Positions 1 to 6,637 are shown, counted from the first letter of the stretch. The stretch: 7,049 nucleotides of DNA from an uncultured Clostridia bacterium (GCA_948857205.1 CAQPRV010000117.1:1-7049), one strand, 5' to 3'. The notes: generated from the letters alone by a model not told the origin. Numbers and translations: made by a program.

Positions 1-27
1 AATTACAATTTATGAAGGAGAAATAAA

Positions 28-432
28 ATGAGATTAAGAGCAATAAATATATATTCTGCTTTTTTGGGAGATTTAGAAAAAACAAAGGAACGAACAGCAT
101 TGATACGAAAAGAATCAGATTTTTTATATCTTGAATATTACAATGTGGTTAGATTTTGTAATAACGAATTTATAAAACAATTAAATGTCAGTTGTGATGA
201 AAATGCAAAAGAGATTGCAGTAAGGGAGAGAAATTCCGATGGTTATTCAGTAATTACAATGCCTTTTGATTTTTCTTCATATCAAACTTTATCACTAGAA
301 GAAAAAAATGCTTTCTGGGTAGAAGAAATTATAAAGGTATTTAATTTTGTATTGCCTCTAATGAAATGTGAATCAGATAAAAAAATAATTGATTTTATAG
401 ATTATCTAAAAGAAAAATATATCAAAAGATAA
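28..432 (+). CDS. Hypothetical protein, 134 aa
   Basis: I do not recognise this protein. It begins at ATG 28 behind a good Shine-Dalgarno site (AAGGAG at 15-20, 7-base spacing) and runs to TAA at 430-432. It has no signal peptide, no convincing membrane segment and no cysteine or histidine metal-binding pattern, so a soluble cytoplasmic protein is likely. The N-terminal half is rich in charged residues. The C-terminal part (about residues 90-132) looks helical, with FWVEEIIKVFNFVLPL followed by a lysine-rich tail. Codon use is AT-rich like the rest of the window. It lies upstream of a separate promoter, so it is probably not transcribed as part of the conjugation operon. It could be an accessory or cargo gene of the element, or a neighbouring gene. 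No function is assigned. Confidence 0.75.
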   Translation: MRLRAINIYSAFLGDLEKTKERTALIRKESDFLYLEYYNVVRFCNNEFIKQLNVSCDENAKEIAVRERNSDGYSVITMPFDFSSYQTLSLEEKNAFWVEEIIKVFNFVLPLMKCESDKKIIDFIDYLKEKYIKR

Positions 433-456
433 ATTACGATATATAGTGATAATTAG

Positions 457-486
457 TTGACATTTTTTTCTAGGATATGATAGCAT
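457..486 (+). promoter_or_regulatory. Possible sigma-A promoter for the 65-aa gene
   Basis: A perfect -35 hexamer, TTGACA, lies at 457-462. The best-spaced -10 match is TAGCAT at 481-486 (18-base spacer, 4 of 6 consensus bases). TATGAT at 476-481 is a better hexamer but only 13 bases away. The site is in the 88-base gap between two genes and would start transcription shortly before the strong ribosome binding site AGGAGG at 508-513. The -35 box is convincing but the -10 box is not. Confidence 0.4.
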
Positions 487-520
487 ATTAAATATGAAAA
501 TACCAAAAGGAGGACATTGA

Positions 521-718
521 ATGGAAGAAAATCTTACTATAAATTCAGAGGAAGCTGATAAAGTAATTGAGAAATTAGTGAAACAAACACAGCCAACAGA
601 ATTAGGAATTTTTATTAGTTTATTATCACATAGATATATGCAGGAAGTAGGAATAACTAAAGAACAATTTATGACATCTTTATCTAATAGCATTGATAAA
701 ATTGAAAAAGGCGAGTAA
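521..718 (+). CDS. Small hypothetical protein, 65 aa
   Basis: This short acidic, probably all-helical protein starts at ATG 521, with a near-ideal Shine-Dalgarno site (AGGAGG at 508-513, 7-base spacing). That makes it a credible gene despite its size. Its middle part reads TELGIFISLLSHRYMQE, and the C-terminal half resembles a short helical bundle segment. There is no membrane segment or known catalytic motif. It is flanked by its own possible promoter and by a terminator at 750-781, so it may be a single-gene transcript just ahead of the conjugation block. Small acidic proteins of this sort are common upstream of the primase-like gene in clostridial conjugative elements. I infer an accessory or regulatory role only from that position. 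Confidence 0.7.
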   Translation: MEENLTINSEEADKVIEKLVKQTQPTELGIFISLLSHRYMQEVGITKEQFMTSLSNSIDKIEKGE

Positions 719-749
719 AAAGCAAATACAAAAAATAATAAGCAATTTG

Positions 750-781
750 AGAGATATTAAGAAATTAGTATCTCTTTTTTT
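750..781 (+). terminator. Weak rho-independent terminator
   Basis: AGAGATA (750-756) pairs perfectly with TATCTCT (769-775) around a 12-base loop, and a run of seven T residues (775-781) follows directly. The stem is short and has only three G-C pairs, so termination is probably partial. It lies between the 65-aa gene and the primase-like gene. With no clear promoter after it, it may act as an attenuator that limits read-through into the conjugation genes. Confidence 0.6.
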
Positions 782-802
782 GTTGGAAAGGTAGTGAAAA
801 AT

Positions 803-1777
803 ATGCCTTATATACCACCAGAAATAGTAAAAAAAGCAGAAGAAATGGACTTATTAACTTACTTGCAAAACTATGAGCCAGATGAGTTAGTGAAGATAGG
901 AAACGGAACATATACCACAAAAACACACGATAGTATGAGAATAAGTAATGGATTATGGAATTGGTTTTCAGAGGGTATAGGTGGAAAAAATGCTGTTTCT
1001 TATCTAATGAAAGTAAAAAAATATTCCTTTTTAGAAGCTATACAAACAATTATAGGCAATATAAATGTTAAGCAGCCTGTAATTTATAAAGAAGAAAAAC
1101 AAGAAAACATTGTGTTAGTTTTACCAACAAAATCAAATAATTGTGATCGTGCAAAAAGATATTTAATGAGTAGGGGAATTGCCCCAGAGATAATAAAAGA
1201 GTGCATAGAAAACGATTTGATTTATGAAAGTGAGCCTAATCACAATGTTGTTTTTATAGGTGTAGATGATGAAAAATGTCCAAAGTATGCTTTTTATAGA
1301 GGTACAAACGATACAAGATTTATGGGAGAATCGAAAGGAAGTGATAAAGCATATACCTTTAGATTAAAGGCAAAAACAGAAAGCAATAGAGTACATTTAT
1401 TTGAAAGTGCTATTGATTTATTATCTTATGCAACATTATTAAAAATGAAAAATATAGACTGGCATAGAGAAAATATGATTTCACTTGCAGGAGTAAATAG
1501 CCCATCAAAGACAAGTGAAAATAATAAAATACCAATAGCAATAAAAGAATTTTTAGAGAAGAATCCTAACATAAACGAAATACATTTGCATTTAGATAAT
1601 GATGAAGTTGGAAGAAATGCAAGCATAGCTTTGCAAGAAACACTATCAAAAAGCTATAAAGTTTTAGATAGACCTGCACCATTAGGAAAGGACTGTAATG
1701 ATTACTTACGATATATGTTAGGTATAAAAAAGTTGAATAAAACAGCAAAAGAAAAGGTATGCGAAGTAGCAAGATAA
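803..1777 (+). CDS. DUF3991/TOPRIM primase-like protein of a conjugative element
   Basis: The 324-aa protein belongs to the DUF3991 plus TOPRIM family found in Tn1549-like elements and is thought to prime DNA synthesis on transferred single strands. The N-terminus (MPYIPPEIVKKAEEMDLLTY) is the family's typical start. The segment containing THDSMRISNGLWNWF and GIGGKNAVSYL matches DUF3991, a CHC2-like fold that lacks the zinc-binding cysteines here. The C-terminal TOPRIM domain shows the catalytic glutamate in HLFESAIDLLSYA (Glu201) and the metal-binding pair in LHLDNDEVGRNA (Asp265, Asp267). I chose ATG 803 because GGAAAGG at 785-791 is well spaced from it. An in-frame GTG at 794 would add three residues but sits too close to that site. 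The next gene follows after 24 bases. Primase function is inferred from the family. Confidence 0.88.
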   Translation: MPYIPPEIVKKAEEMDLLTYLQNYEPDELVKIGNGTYTTKTHDSMRISNGLWNWFSEGIGGKNAVSYLMKVKKYSFLEAIQTIIGNINVKQPVIYKEEKQENIVLVLPTKSNNCDRAKRYLMSRGIAPEIIKECIENDLIYESEPNHNVVFIGVDDEKCPKYAFYRGTNDTRFMGESKGSDKAYTFRLKAKTESNRVHLFESAIDLLSYATLLKMKNIDWHRENMISLAGVNSPSKTSENNKIPIAIKEFLEKNPNINEIHLHLDNDEVGRNASIALQETLSKSYKVLDRPAPLGKDCNDYLRYMLGIKKLNKTAKEKVCEVAR

Positions 1778-1801
1778 AACAAAAATGGAGGAAAATAAAT
1801 T

Positions 1802-2188
1802 ATGAATCAATATAAAATTGAAATGAAAGAAATATTTAGAAAAGAAATTTTAGTATGTGCAGAAAGTGAAAAAGAAGCAACAGACATTGTAGAAAAGGCA
1901 TATTTAAGAACAAATATGTTAGACCATTCTTATAAGGATTTAGCAGCAGTTGAAACAAAAGTTATTGGAAAAAGAGAAGAAAATAACTACGGCGAAATGG
2001 AAGAGGAAAACATTATTGATAAAGAAAGTAGAGAAAATATTAAAGGAACTATTGACCAAATGTATGAAAATCTTAAAGAAATGGATAATGCTTTGGTAGA
2101 AGATGACATTGTATATATTGATATGTTAATTGAAAATTTGGAAGATAATATTGAAGATTTAAAAGAAGTTGTAAGAGAAATTGAATAA
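1802..2188 (+). CDS. Small acidic protein with DpnD/PcfM-like N-terminus
   Basis: This 128-aa protein starts at ATG 1802 behind GGAGG (1787-1791). Residues 1-50 (YKIEMKEIFRKEILVCAESEKEATDIVEKAY and on) resemble the small beta-strand/helix module of the DpnD/PcfM family, which occurs in restriction-linked genes and in the pCF10 conjugation region. The remainder is very acidic and helical, with heptad-like spacing (ENIKGTIDQMYENLKEMDNAL, then DMLIENLEDNIEDLKEVVREIE), suggesting a coiled coil. It sits between the primase-like gene and the oriT candidate and probably ends the upstream transcription unit. The family match rests on the N-terminal pattern alone. The biochemical role is unknown; a protein-protein adaptor is possible. 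Confidence 0.7.
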   Translation: MNQYKIEMKEIFRKEILVCAESEKEATDIVEKAYLRTNMLDHSYKDLAAVETKVIGKREENNYGEMEEENIIDKESRENIKGTIDQMYENLKEMDNALVEDDIVYIDMLIENLEDNIEDLKEVVREIE

Positions 2189-2280
2189 ATTTTGAACAAA
2201 AATCAGCTTAAAAAATAGAAAAAATACAACAAAAAAATATATAGTTTTATTTTAGCCTATTTTAGAAATGTAAAAATGAT

Positions 2281-2345
2281 GTCCTAGCAAGCACTGAATT
2301 TGTACTCCCGCACAAATTCAAAATGTGGGGAAACCCCAAACCCCA
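2281..2345 (+). other. oriT: Candidate origin of transfer (oriT)
   Basis: The intergenic stretch directly upstream of mobC and the relaxase gene contains a perfect 9-bp inverted repeat, TGAATTTGT (2295-2303) and ACAAATTCA (2312-2320), around the loop ACTCCCGC. A second inverted repeat follows at once: TGGGG (2326-2330) and CCCCA (2334-2338), with another CCCCA at 2341-2345. This is the only clearly GC-enriched intergenic DNA in the window. MOBP-type oriTs usually lie beside mobC and the relaxase gene and consist of such repeats near the nick. A nick in or beside the CCCGCAC segment is plausible, but I cannot place it. The rest of the gap (2189-2280 and 2346-2382) is A-rich with no clear structure. 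Confidence 0.6.
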
Positions 2346-2382
2346 TAAAAAATGATTTTAGAAAGAGGTGTATAATTTTTAT

Positions 2383-2706
2383 TTGAGAACAAGAGATATA
2401 AAAAAACAAGTATGGCTAAATGAAGATGAACTAAAAGCACTAAAACAAAATTCGAAGAGAGCAGGATTAAATGAAAGTGCGTATATAAGAAATCTTATTA
2501 TGGGATACAAACCAAAAGAGCAACCAACAGAAAATATGTATGAAATAATAAAACAATTAAAACTTGTTGGAATAAACTTAAATCAAATTGCAAGGAAAGC
2601 AAATGCTTTAGATATAGTTGATGCACCATTTTATAAAAAGGTTTATGAAAAATGGAATAAGCTAGCACAAGATATAAAAAAAGAATTTCTTGATATGGAA
2701 AAATAG
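2383..2706 (+). CDS. mobC: MobC-family relaxosome accessory protein
   Basis: This basic protein of about 107 aa is a mobilisation accessory factor (MobC, PF05713 type) that binds oriT beside the nick and helps the relaxase open the duplex. The N-terminus has a ribbon-helix-helix-like pattern: a short strand (KKQVWLNEDELKALK), then a helix-turn-helix stretch ending in ESAYIRNLIMG. The family signature GINLNQIARKAN is at residues 63-74. A helical C-terminus (YEKWNKLAQDIKKEFL) follows. I prefer TTG 2383 because AGAGGTG (2364-2370) lies upstream at usable spacing. The alternative GTG 2368 is part of that ribosome binding site and would have none of its own. The stop is one base before the relaxase start, so translation is probably coupled. 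Confidence 0.88.
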   Translation: MRTRDIKKQVWLNEDELKALKQNSKRAGLNESAYIRNLIMGYKPKEQPTENMYEIIKQLKLVGINLNQIARKANALDIVDAPFYKKVYEKWNKLAQDIKKEFLDMEK

Positions 2707-2707
2707 A

Positions 2708-4063
2708 ATGGCTACAACAAAAATAAAAGCAATAAAGAAAAGACTTGACCATGTAATTGATTATACAACTAATCCAAGCAAAACAAGTAAGGAAGCATAT
2801 AGTGAACTTCATAATGTTATTGAATATGCAAAGGCATCATATAAAACAGAAGAACAATTATATGTTACAGCAATAAATTGTGATAAAGATTCTATACATG
2901 AAGATATGTTGAGAACAAAAAGAAGATATAGTAAAACAAATGGAATTTTAGGTTTTCATGCTTTTCAGTCTTTTGCAAAAGGCGAAGTAACTCCAGAAAT
3001 TGCACACGAAATTGGTGTAAAATTGGCAAATGAATTATGGGGAGATAGATTTGAAGTTGTTGTAACAACACATTTGAATACAGAACATATACACAATCAC
3101 TTCTGTTTGAATTCTGTTTCATTTAAAGATGGAAAAAAATATTATGATGATCATAGAACTTATGCTCTAATGAGAGAAACATCAGATAGACTTTGTGAAG
3201 AATATAAATTGAGTGTAATAGAAGAAAAGAAGTGTCCAAAAAGTAAAATAGATTACAGAAATTTTTATAAATCAGAAGTAAATAAATCTAATCATCATAC
3301 TATTGCAAAAGAAGATATTGACTATGCAATAGGACAAGCATATTCATATAAAGACTTTTTATCTATATTAAATAAAATGAATTACACAGTAGAAAATCGT
3401 TATGGAAAATTAAGTGTTAGAAAAAAGCCATACAAAAAGAATATAAGAATAGAAAGAGCCTTTGGAGATGACTACAAAATTGAAAATATTGAAAAAAGAA
3501 TTTATGAAACACAAGCAATTAGAGAGCCATTTCCAGAAGCAAGAGCAAAACCTAAAAGATATAGAATGGTAAAAAAGCAAAATCTAAAAACTAGAAAAAA
3601 GGCTAAAGGAATAAAAGCATTATATTTGCATTATTGCTTTTTATTAAAAGTGTATCCCAAAAATAAGAAGATGAAAAAACAATATTCAAAAGAAATGAGA
3701 GAAGAAATAAAAAAGATGGATAAAATTTCAAAAGAAGCAAAGCTCTTGTGTAGAAAAAATATTCAATCTGCTCAAGAGCTTTCAGCATATAAAAAATCAC
3801 TTATACTTGATAGAAAAGAAAATAAGGCAAAGGTAGAGAGCTTATGGAAGAAAAATAGGAAAGCAGCTAATGAAAGTGATAAACAGAAAAATTATGAAGA
3901 AATAAAAATGCTTCAGAGTGAAATAAAAAAACTAAACCAAGAAATTGAGTTAATAGAAGGTATTGAAACAAGAACACCAAAGATAAAAGAGATTATTGAT
4001 GAAGTAGAAAATAGAAATCAAGATAAAGAAAAGGAGAAAGAAAATAGTGAGTATATCAAGTGA
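2708..4063 (+). CDS. MOBP-type conjugative relaxase
   Basis: The 451-aa protein nicks oriT, stays covalently bound to the 5' end through a tyrosine, and is exported with the strand through the coupling protein. All three relaxase motifs (PF03432) are visible. Motif I has Tyr19 in VIDYTTNPSKT. Motif II is GFHAFQSFAKGEVTPEIAHEIG (His84). Motif III, the metal-binding histidine cluster HLNTEHIHNHF, has His122, His127, His129 and His131. After about residue 190 the protein is lysine-rich, and from about residue 340 it is a long charged coiled coil ending KEKEKENSEYIK. ATG 2708 follows the mobC stop (2704-2706) by one base. An upstream in-frame ATG at 2690 lies inside mobC and is less likely. The end overlaps pcfB by 17 bases. 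The gene looks intact. Confidence 0.93.
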   Translation: MATTKIKAIKKRLDHVIDYTTNPSKTSKEAYSELHNVIEYAKASYKTEEQLYVTAINCDKDSIHEDMLRTKRRYSKTNGILGFHAFQSFAKGEVTPEIAHEIGVKLANELWGDRFEVVVTTHLNTEHIHNHFCLNSVSFKDGKKYYDDHRTYALMRETSDRLCEEYKLSVIEEKKCPKSKIDYRNFYKSEVNKSNHHTIAKEDIDYAIGQAYSYKDFLSILNKMNYTVENRYGKLSVRKKPYKKNIRIERAFGDDYKIENIEKRIYETQAIREPFPEARAKPKRYRMVKKQNLKTRKKAKGIKALYLHYCFLLKVYPKNKKMKKQYSKEMREEIKKMDKISKEAKLLCRKNIQSAQELSAYKKSLILDRKENKAKVESLWKKNRKAANESDKQKNYEEIKMLQSEIKKLNQEIELIEGIETRTPKIKEIIDEVENRNQDKEKEKENSEYIK

Positions 4064-4838
4064 TTCGGCAGAACAAACTGTTAAATTGCTATTAGATGGA
4101 ACAGTAGTAGTAGCAAAAATAAGTGGACTAGCTGTAAAAAATATTGCTGTAGCATTATATACTATATCACAAGACCAAAAGCAGACAAAAGGCAAGACTA
4201 GACTAAATAATATGATAAAAAGTGATAACGAATTAAAAATCTTTTCTATTAAAAAAGAAGATATGAAAACTTTTTGCCATGAAGCTAGAAGCTATGGAAT
4301 ATTATATTGTGCTTTGGTAAATAGAAAAAACAAAAATATTGATGGTATGGTAGATATAATGGTAAGAGCAAAAGATGCACCACAAGTAAATAGAATTGTA
4401 GAAAGATATAATTTATGCACTTATGATAAGGCATCAATTCAAACAGAAATTGAAAATGAGAAAGTTACTAATAAAAATGAAAAAGACTTGTCAGATAATG
4501 CACCAGATATAGGAGAGGAAAGAACAGAAGTAAACGAAGCTATGGTAGATGATATTTTTTCTAAACCAAAGGAAAATGAAAATCAAAACCCCGAAGTAGC
4601 AAAAACGGAAAAAAACCCTCCGTCAGAGCCTTCCTTGAAGAGCAAAAACAATTCCGAGGGGGTTACTAAACCTGCACAAAAAGAATCTGTTAAGAAAAAG
4701 TTAAAAGAAGCAGAAGCAGAGTTAAAGGTTGAAACGGAATTGAAGAAAGCTCAAAAATCTAAAGAAAGTATTATGGTAGAAATGCCACAAGTACAGACAC
4801 CAAAATTAGAAATAGCAAATAAGGAAAGAGGTAAATGA
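4047..4838 (+). CDS. pcfB: PcfB-like relaxosome/coupling adaptor (DUF3801)
   Basis: The 263-aa protein belongs to the PcfB/DUF3801 family; in pCF10, PcfB binds the relaxase and the coupling protein and guides the relaxosome to the membrane. Residues 1-135 carry the conserved domain, including AEQTVKLLLDGTVVVAKISG, the helix LAVKNIAVALYTI, a basic loop KQTKGKTRLNNMI and DIMVRAKDAPQVNRIVERY. The remainder is low-complexity, charged and probably disordered or coiled-coil, with a conserved-looking patch TEKNPPSEPSLKSKN. I chose GTG 4047, which has AAGGAG (4031-4036) at 10-base spacing inside the end of the relaxase gene. The stop TGA overlaps the next ATG (ATGA at 4835-4838). An 80-base segment coding for the patch is unusually GC-rich (see findings). 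Confidence 0.87.
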   Translation: MSISSDSAEQTVKLLLDGTVVVAKISGLAVKNIAVALYTISQDQKQTKGKTRLNNMIKSDNELKIFSIKKEDMKTFCHEARSYGILYCALVNRKNKNIDGMVDIMVRAKDAPQVNRIVERYNLCTYDKASIQTEIENEKVTNKNEKDLSDNAPDIGEERTEVNEAMVDDIFSKPKENENQNPEVAKTEKNPPSEPSLKSKNNSEGVTKPAQKESVKKKLKEAEAELKVETELKKAQKSKESIMVEMPQVQTPKLEIANKERGK

Positions 4839-5719
4839 ACATGGGAGAATTAGACCAAGTATTTGATAATTATAGCAGAAAAAATAGGCAATATAATAAA
4901 GAAGAATGGATTGAATATAAAAAACAAGAAAAACAAGAAGTATATGCACTAATTGATACAACAGCAGAAAAGATCGTACAAGATGGGCAAGAATTTAAGA
5001 AATATTTAGATACTCAAAGTAAGTTTGAGCAATATTCAGTAGGAAATAGTTTACTAATAACAGCACAAATGCCAGAAGCAACAGTTTTAAGAGATTATGA
5101 TAGTTGGACAAATGTAGGTGGCTTTCCAAAGAAAAATCGTAAAAATGATATAAAAATATTAGAGCCAGCAGATTCTTATATGAGAGAAGATGGCACAAAG
5201 GCAACAAATTATAATGTAAAATACTTAACTGATATATCACAAGTTAGTATAAGAAAGAAACCAAATCCTATAATGAGATATGATAATAAATTATTATTAA
5301 GAGTATTTTTAAATAGTAGCCAAGCAAAGGTAGAAGTAGTAAATGAAATACCAAATACAGATAGAAGTGCATTGTATGATTCAGAAAAAGATGTATTATA
5401 TATTGCAAGAGGTGCAGAAGCACCACAAATTTTCCATGAAGTAACACAAGAACTTGCAAAACAAGAAATAGGAGAAAATACAGAATTAGATACTTTCAAA
5501 GCTAATTGTGTATCTTATATGGTTTGCAAAAAATATGGCATAGATGTTTCAAATTATAATGTAACTGATATTCCTTATGAACTAAAGGAGTTATCAGCAA
5601 AGGAAATAAGAGAAGAACTAGAGCCAATTCATGATGCAATGGAAAACATAAGTGGAAGAACAAGTCATTGTATAGAACTACTTGCAAAACAAAGTAGAGA
5701 AAAAGAACAAGCAAGATAG
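4835..5719 (+). CDS. ArdC/LtrC-like protein with altered metalloprotease motif
   Basis: The 294-aa protein resembles the ArdC/LtrC-like proteins encoded between pcfB and virD4 in Tn1549-type elements. ArdC proteins bind single-stranded DNA and counter host restriction on the incoming strand. Residues 10-150 fit an ArdC_N-type DNA-binding region (YSVGNSLLITAQMPEATVLRDYDSWTNVGGFPKK). The C-terminal part would be the peptidase-like domain, but the usual HExxH is replaced by HEVTQ (His201, Glu202, Gln205), followed by the FKANCVSYMVCKKYGID segment typical of these element proteins. The ATG at 4835 overlaps the pcfB stop. A second ATG at 4841 has a better-placed AGAGGT (4827-4832), and either is possible. 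The family is fairly sure; antirestriction activity here is inferred. Confidence 0.75.
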   Translation: MNMGELDQVFDNYSRKNRQYNKEEWIEYKKQEKQEVYALIDTTAEKIVQDGQEFKKYLDTQSKFEQYSVGNSLLITAQMPEATVLRDYDSWTNVGGFPKKNRKNDIKILEPADSYMREDGTKATNYNVKYLTDISQVSIRKKPNPIMRYDNKLLLRVFLNSSQAKVEVVNEIPNTDRSALYDSEKDVLYIARGAEAPQIFHEVTQELAKQEIGENTELDTFKANCVSYMVCKKYGIDVSNYNVTDIPYELKELSAKEIREELEPIHDAMENISGRTSHCIELLAKQSREKEQAR

Positions 5720-5731
5720 GAGAAAAATATA

Positions 5732-5929
5732 TTGGAAGAACAAAGAGTAGTAATATTAAATAAGTACGAATATGGAATGATAATAAATTCCCTTAACGAA
5801 CTTCGTACAAAGTTAATAAGAGAAAACAAATCAACAGAATTTGTAAATGAATTATTATTAAGACTATTAAATATCCCCATTAGAAAAAGAACAATATTTC
5901 AAAGAGAAAGAGTAAGTAACGAGAGATAA
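5732..5929 (+). CDS. Conserved small protein upstream of virD4, 65 aa
   Basis: This 65-aa protein starts at TTG 5732, with AGGAG at 5718-5722 (9-base spacing), 12 bases after the previous gene. The core VVILNKYEYGMIINSLNELRTKLIRENKSTEFVNELLLRLLNIP is typical of small conserved proteins encoded just before virD4 in Tn1549-like elements. Its predicted form is a strand and two helices, followed by a very basic tail (IRKRTIFQRERVSNER) that could touch nucleic acid or membrane phospholipids. There is no membrane segment. The stop codon overlaps the virD4 ATG (TAATG at 5927-5931), which suggests coupled translation. No biochemical function is known to me. Confidence 0.8.
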   Translation: MEEQRVVILNKYEYGMIINSLNELRTKLIRENKSTEFVNELLLRLLNIPIRKRTIFQRERVSNER

Positions 5930-5948
5930 TGAAAAAACAAATGAGCTT

Positions 5949-6335
5949 TTGTATATATTAGGTATAATTCCAGTAGTATGGGTAGCTATTCTAATTGCAC
6001 CATATATAAATAATGGAATCGTAGGAATAATAAATAATTTTTCAAAAATAATGGAAAATCCATTTAATTTGATATGGTGTGAGAATAGCATAAAAACTAT
6101 TCTTATTTTTATATGCTTTTATGTATTAGGAATAAGTATATATGAATCTACAAAAAAGAATTATAGAAGAAGAGAAGAACACGGCTCTGCCAAGTGGGGT
6201 ATAGCAAGTGTACTTAATAAAAAATATAGGCAAAAGCCATTTAATGATAATAAAATATTAACGCAAAATGTAGCAATAGGTCTAAATGGAAAACAACATA
6301 GAAGAAATCTTAATGTTTTAATTTGTGGTCGGTAG
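5949..6335 (+). pseudogene. virD4: virD4 fragment 1: membrane anchor to Walker A
   Basis: This open frame encodes two hydrophobic membrane segments, IIPVVWVAILIAPYI and IKTILIFICFYVLGISIY, with the usual small extracytoplasmic loop (IMENPFNLIWCENS) between them. The cytoplasmic signature follows: ESTKKNYRRREEHGSAKWG, KILTQNVAIGLNGKQHRRNLNVLICG. The frame stops at TAG 6333-6335, right after an in-frame CGG made by the extra C at 6330. TTG 5949 is the first possible start in this frame, but no ribosome binding site precedes it, which favours the idea that the real start is ATG 5929 in another frame. Confidence 0.8.
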
Positions 6336-6429
6336 TCGGTGCAGGTAAAACAAGATTCTATCGGTAAGCCAAATGTAATGCAATGTGGCTCAAGTTCGTA
6401 TGTAATCCTAGATCCTAAACGGCGAAATT

Positions 6430-6636
6430 TTGCGAGATACGGGGAATTTATTAGAGAAAAAAGGGTATGAGGTAAGAGTGCTTGACTTAATCAATATGGA
6501 AAAAAGTCATTGCTATAACCCTTTTAAATATTTAAAGACAGATAATGATGTTCAAAGGTTGGTAACAAACCTTTTCAAAAGCACAACACCTAAACGGAAG
6601 TCAGAGCCAAGATCCGTTTTGGGACACGGCAGCTAG
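6430..6636 (+). pseudogene. virD4: virD4 fragment 2: post-Walker A region
   Basis: This is the frame between the fourth and fifth extra C bases (6420 and 6595). It reads LRDTGNLLEKKGYEVRVLDL, then NMEKSHCYNPFKYLKTDNDVQRLVTNLFKSTTPK, all well conserved in TraG/VirD4 of Tn1549-type elements. After 6595 the conserved reading continues in the next frame as GSQSQDPFWDTAASM, so the residues of this frame past 6595 are not homologous. The TTG at 6430 is an internal leucine codon, not a start. Codons here include several that are rare elsewhere in the window (CGA, ACG, CCG). Confidence 0.75.
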
Positions 6637-6637
6637 T

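Noticed and set aside
2368..2382. GTG start for mobC, and TATAAT at 2371-2376 as a -10 box
   Set aside because: The GTG belongs to the AGAGGTG ribosome binding site and has no such site of its own. The TATAAT has no -35 partner and would start transcription at the TTG itself, so it is probably chance in AT-rich DNA.
2690..2707. Earlier ATG at 2690 for the relaxase
   Set aside because: It lies inside mobC. The ATG at 2708, one base after the mobC stop, gives the usual relaxase N-terminus (MATTKIKAIKKRLDHVIDY).
2498..2812. Hydrophobic minus-strand frames opposite the coding genes (also at 3950-4195, 4995-5240, 5502-5714 and elsewhere)
   Set aside because: They lie antisense to well-supported conserved genes, lack plausible ribosome binding sites, and are the Leu/Phe/Ile-rich products expected from reading Lys/Glu-rich AT codons backwards.
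6330..6597. Simple reassignment of CGG to another amino acid (as reported for some Firmicutes)
   Set aside because: Reading CGG as any single amino acid keeps the frame that hits TAG at 6333. The conserved protein needs a four-base step, not a new three-base meaning.
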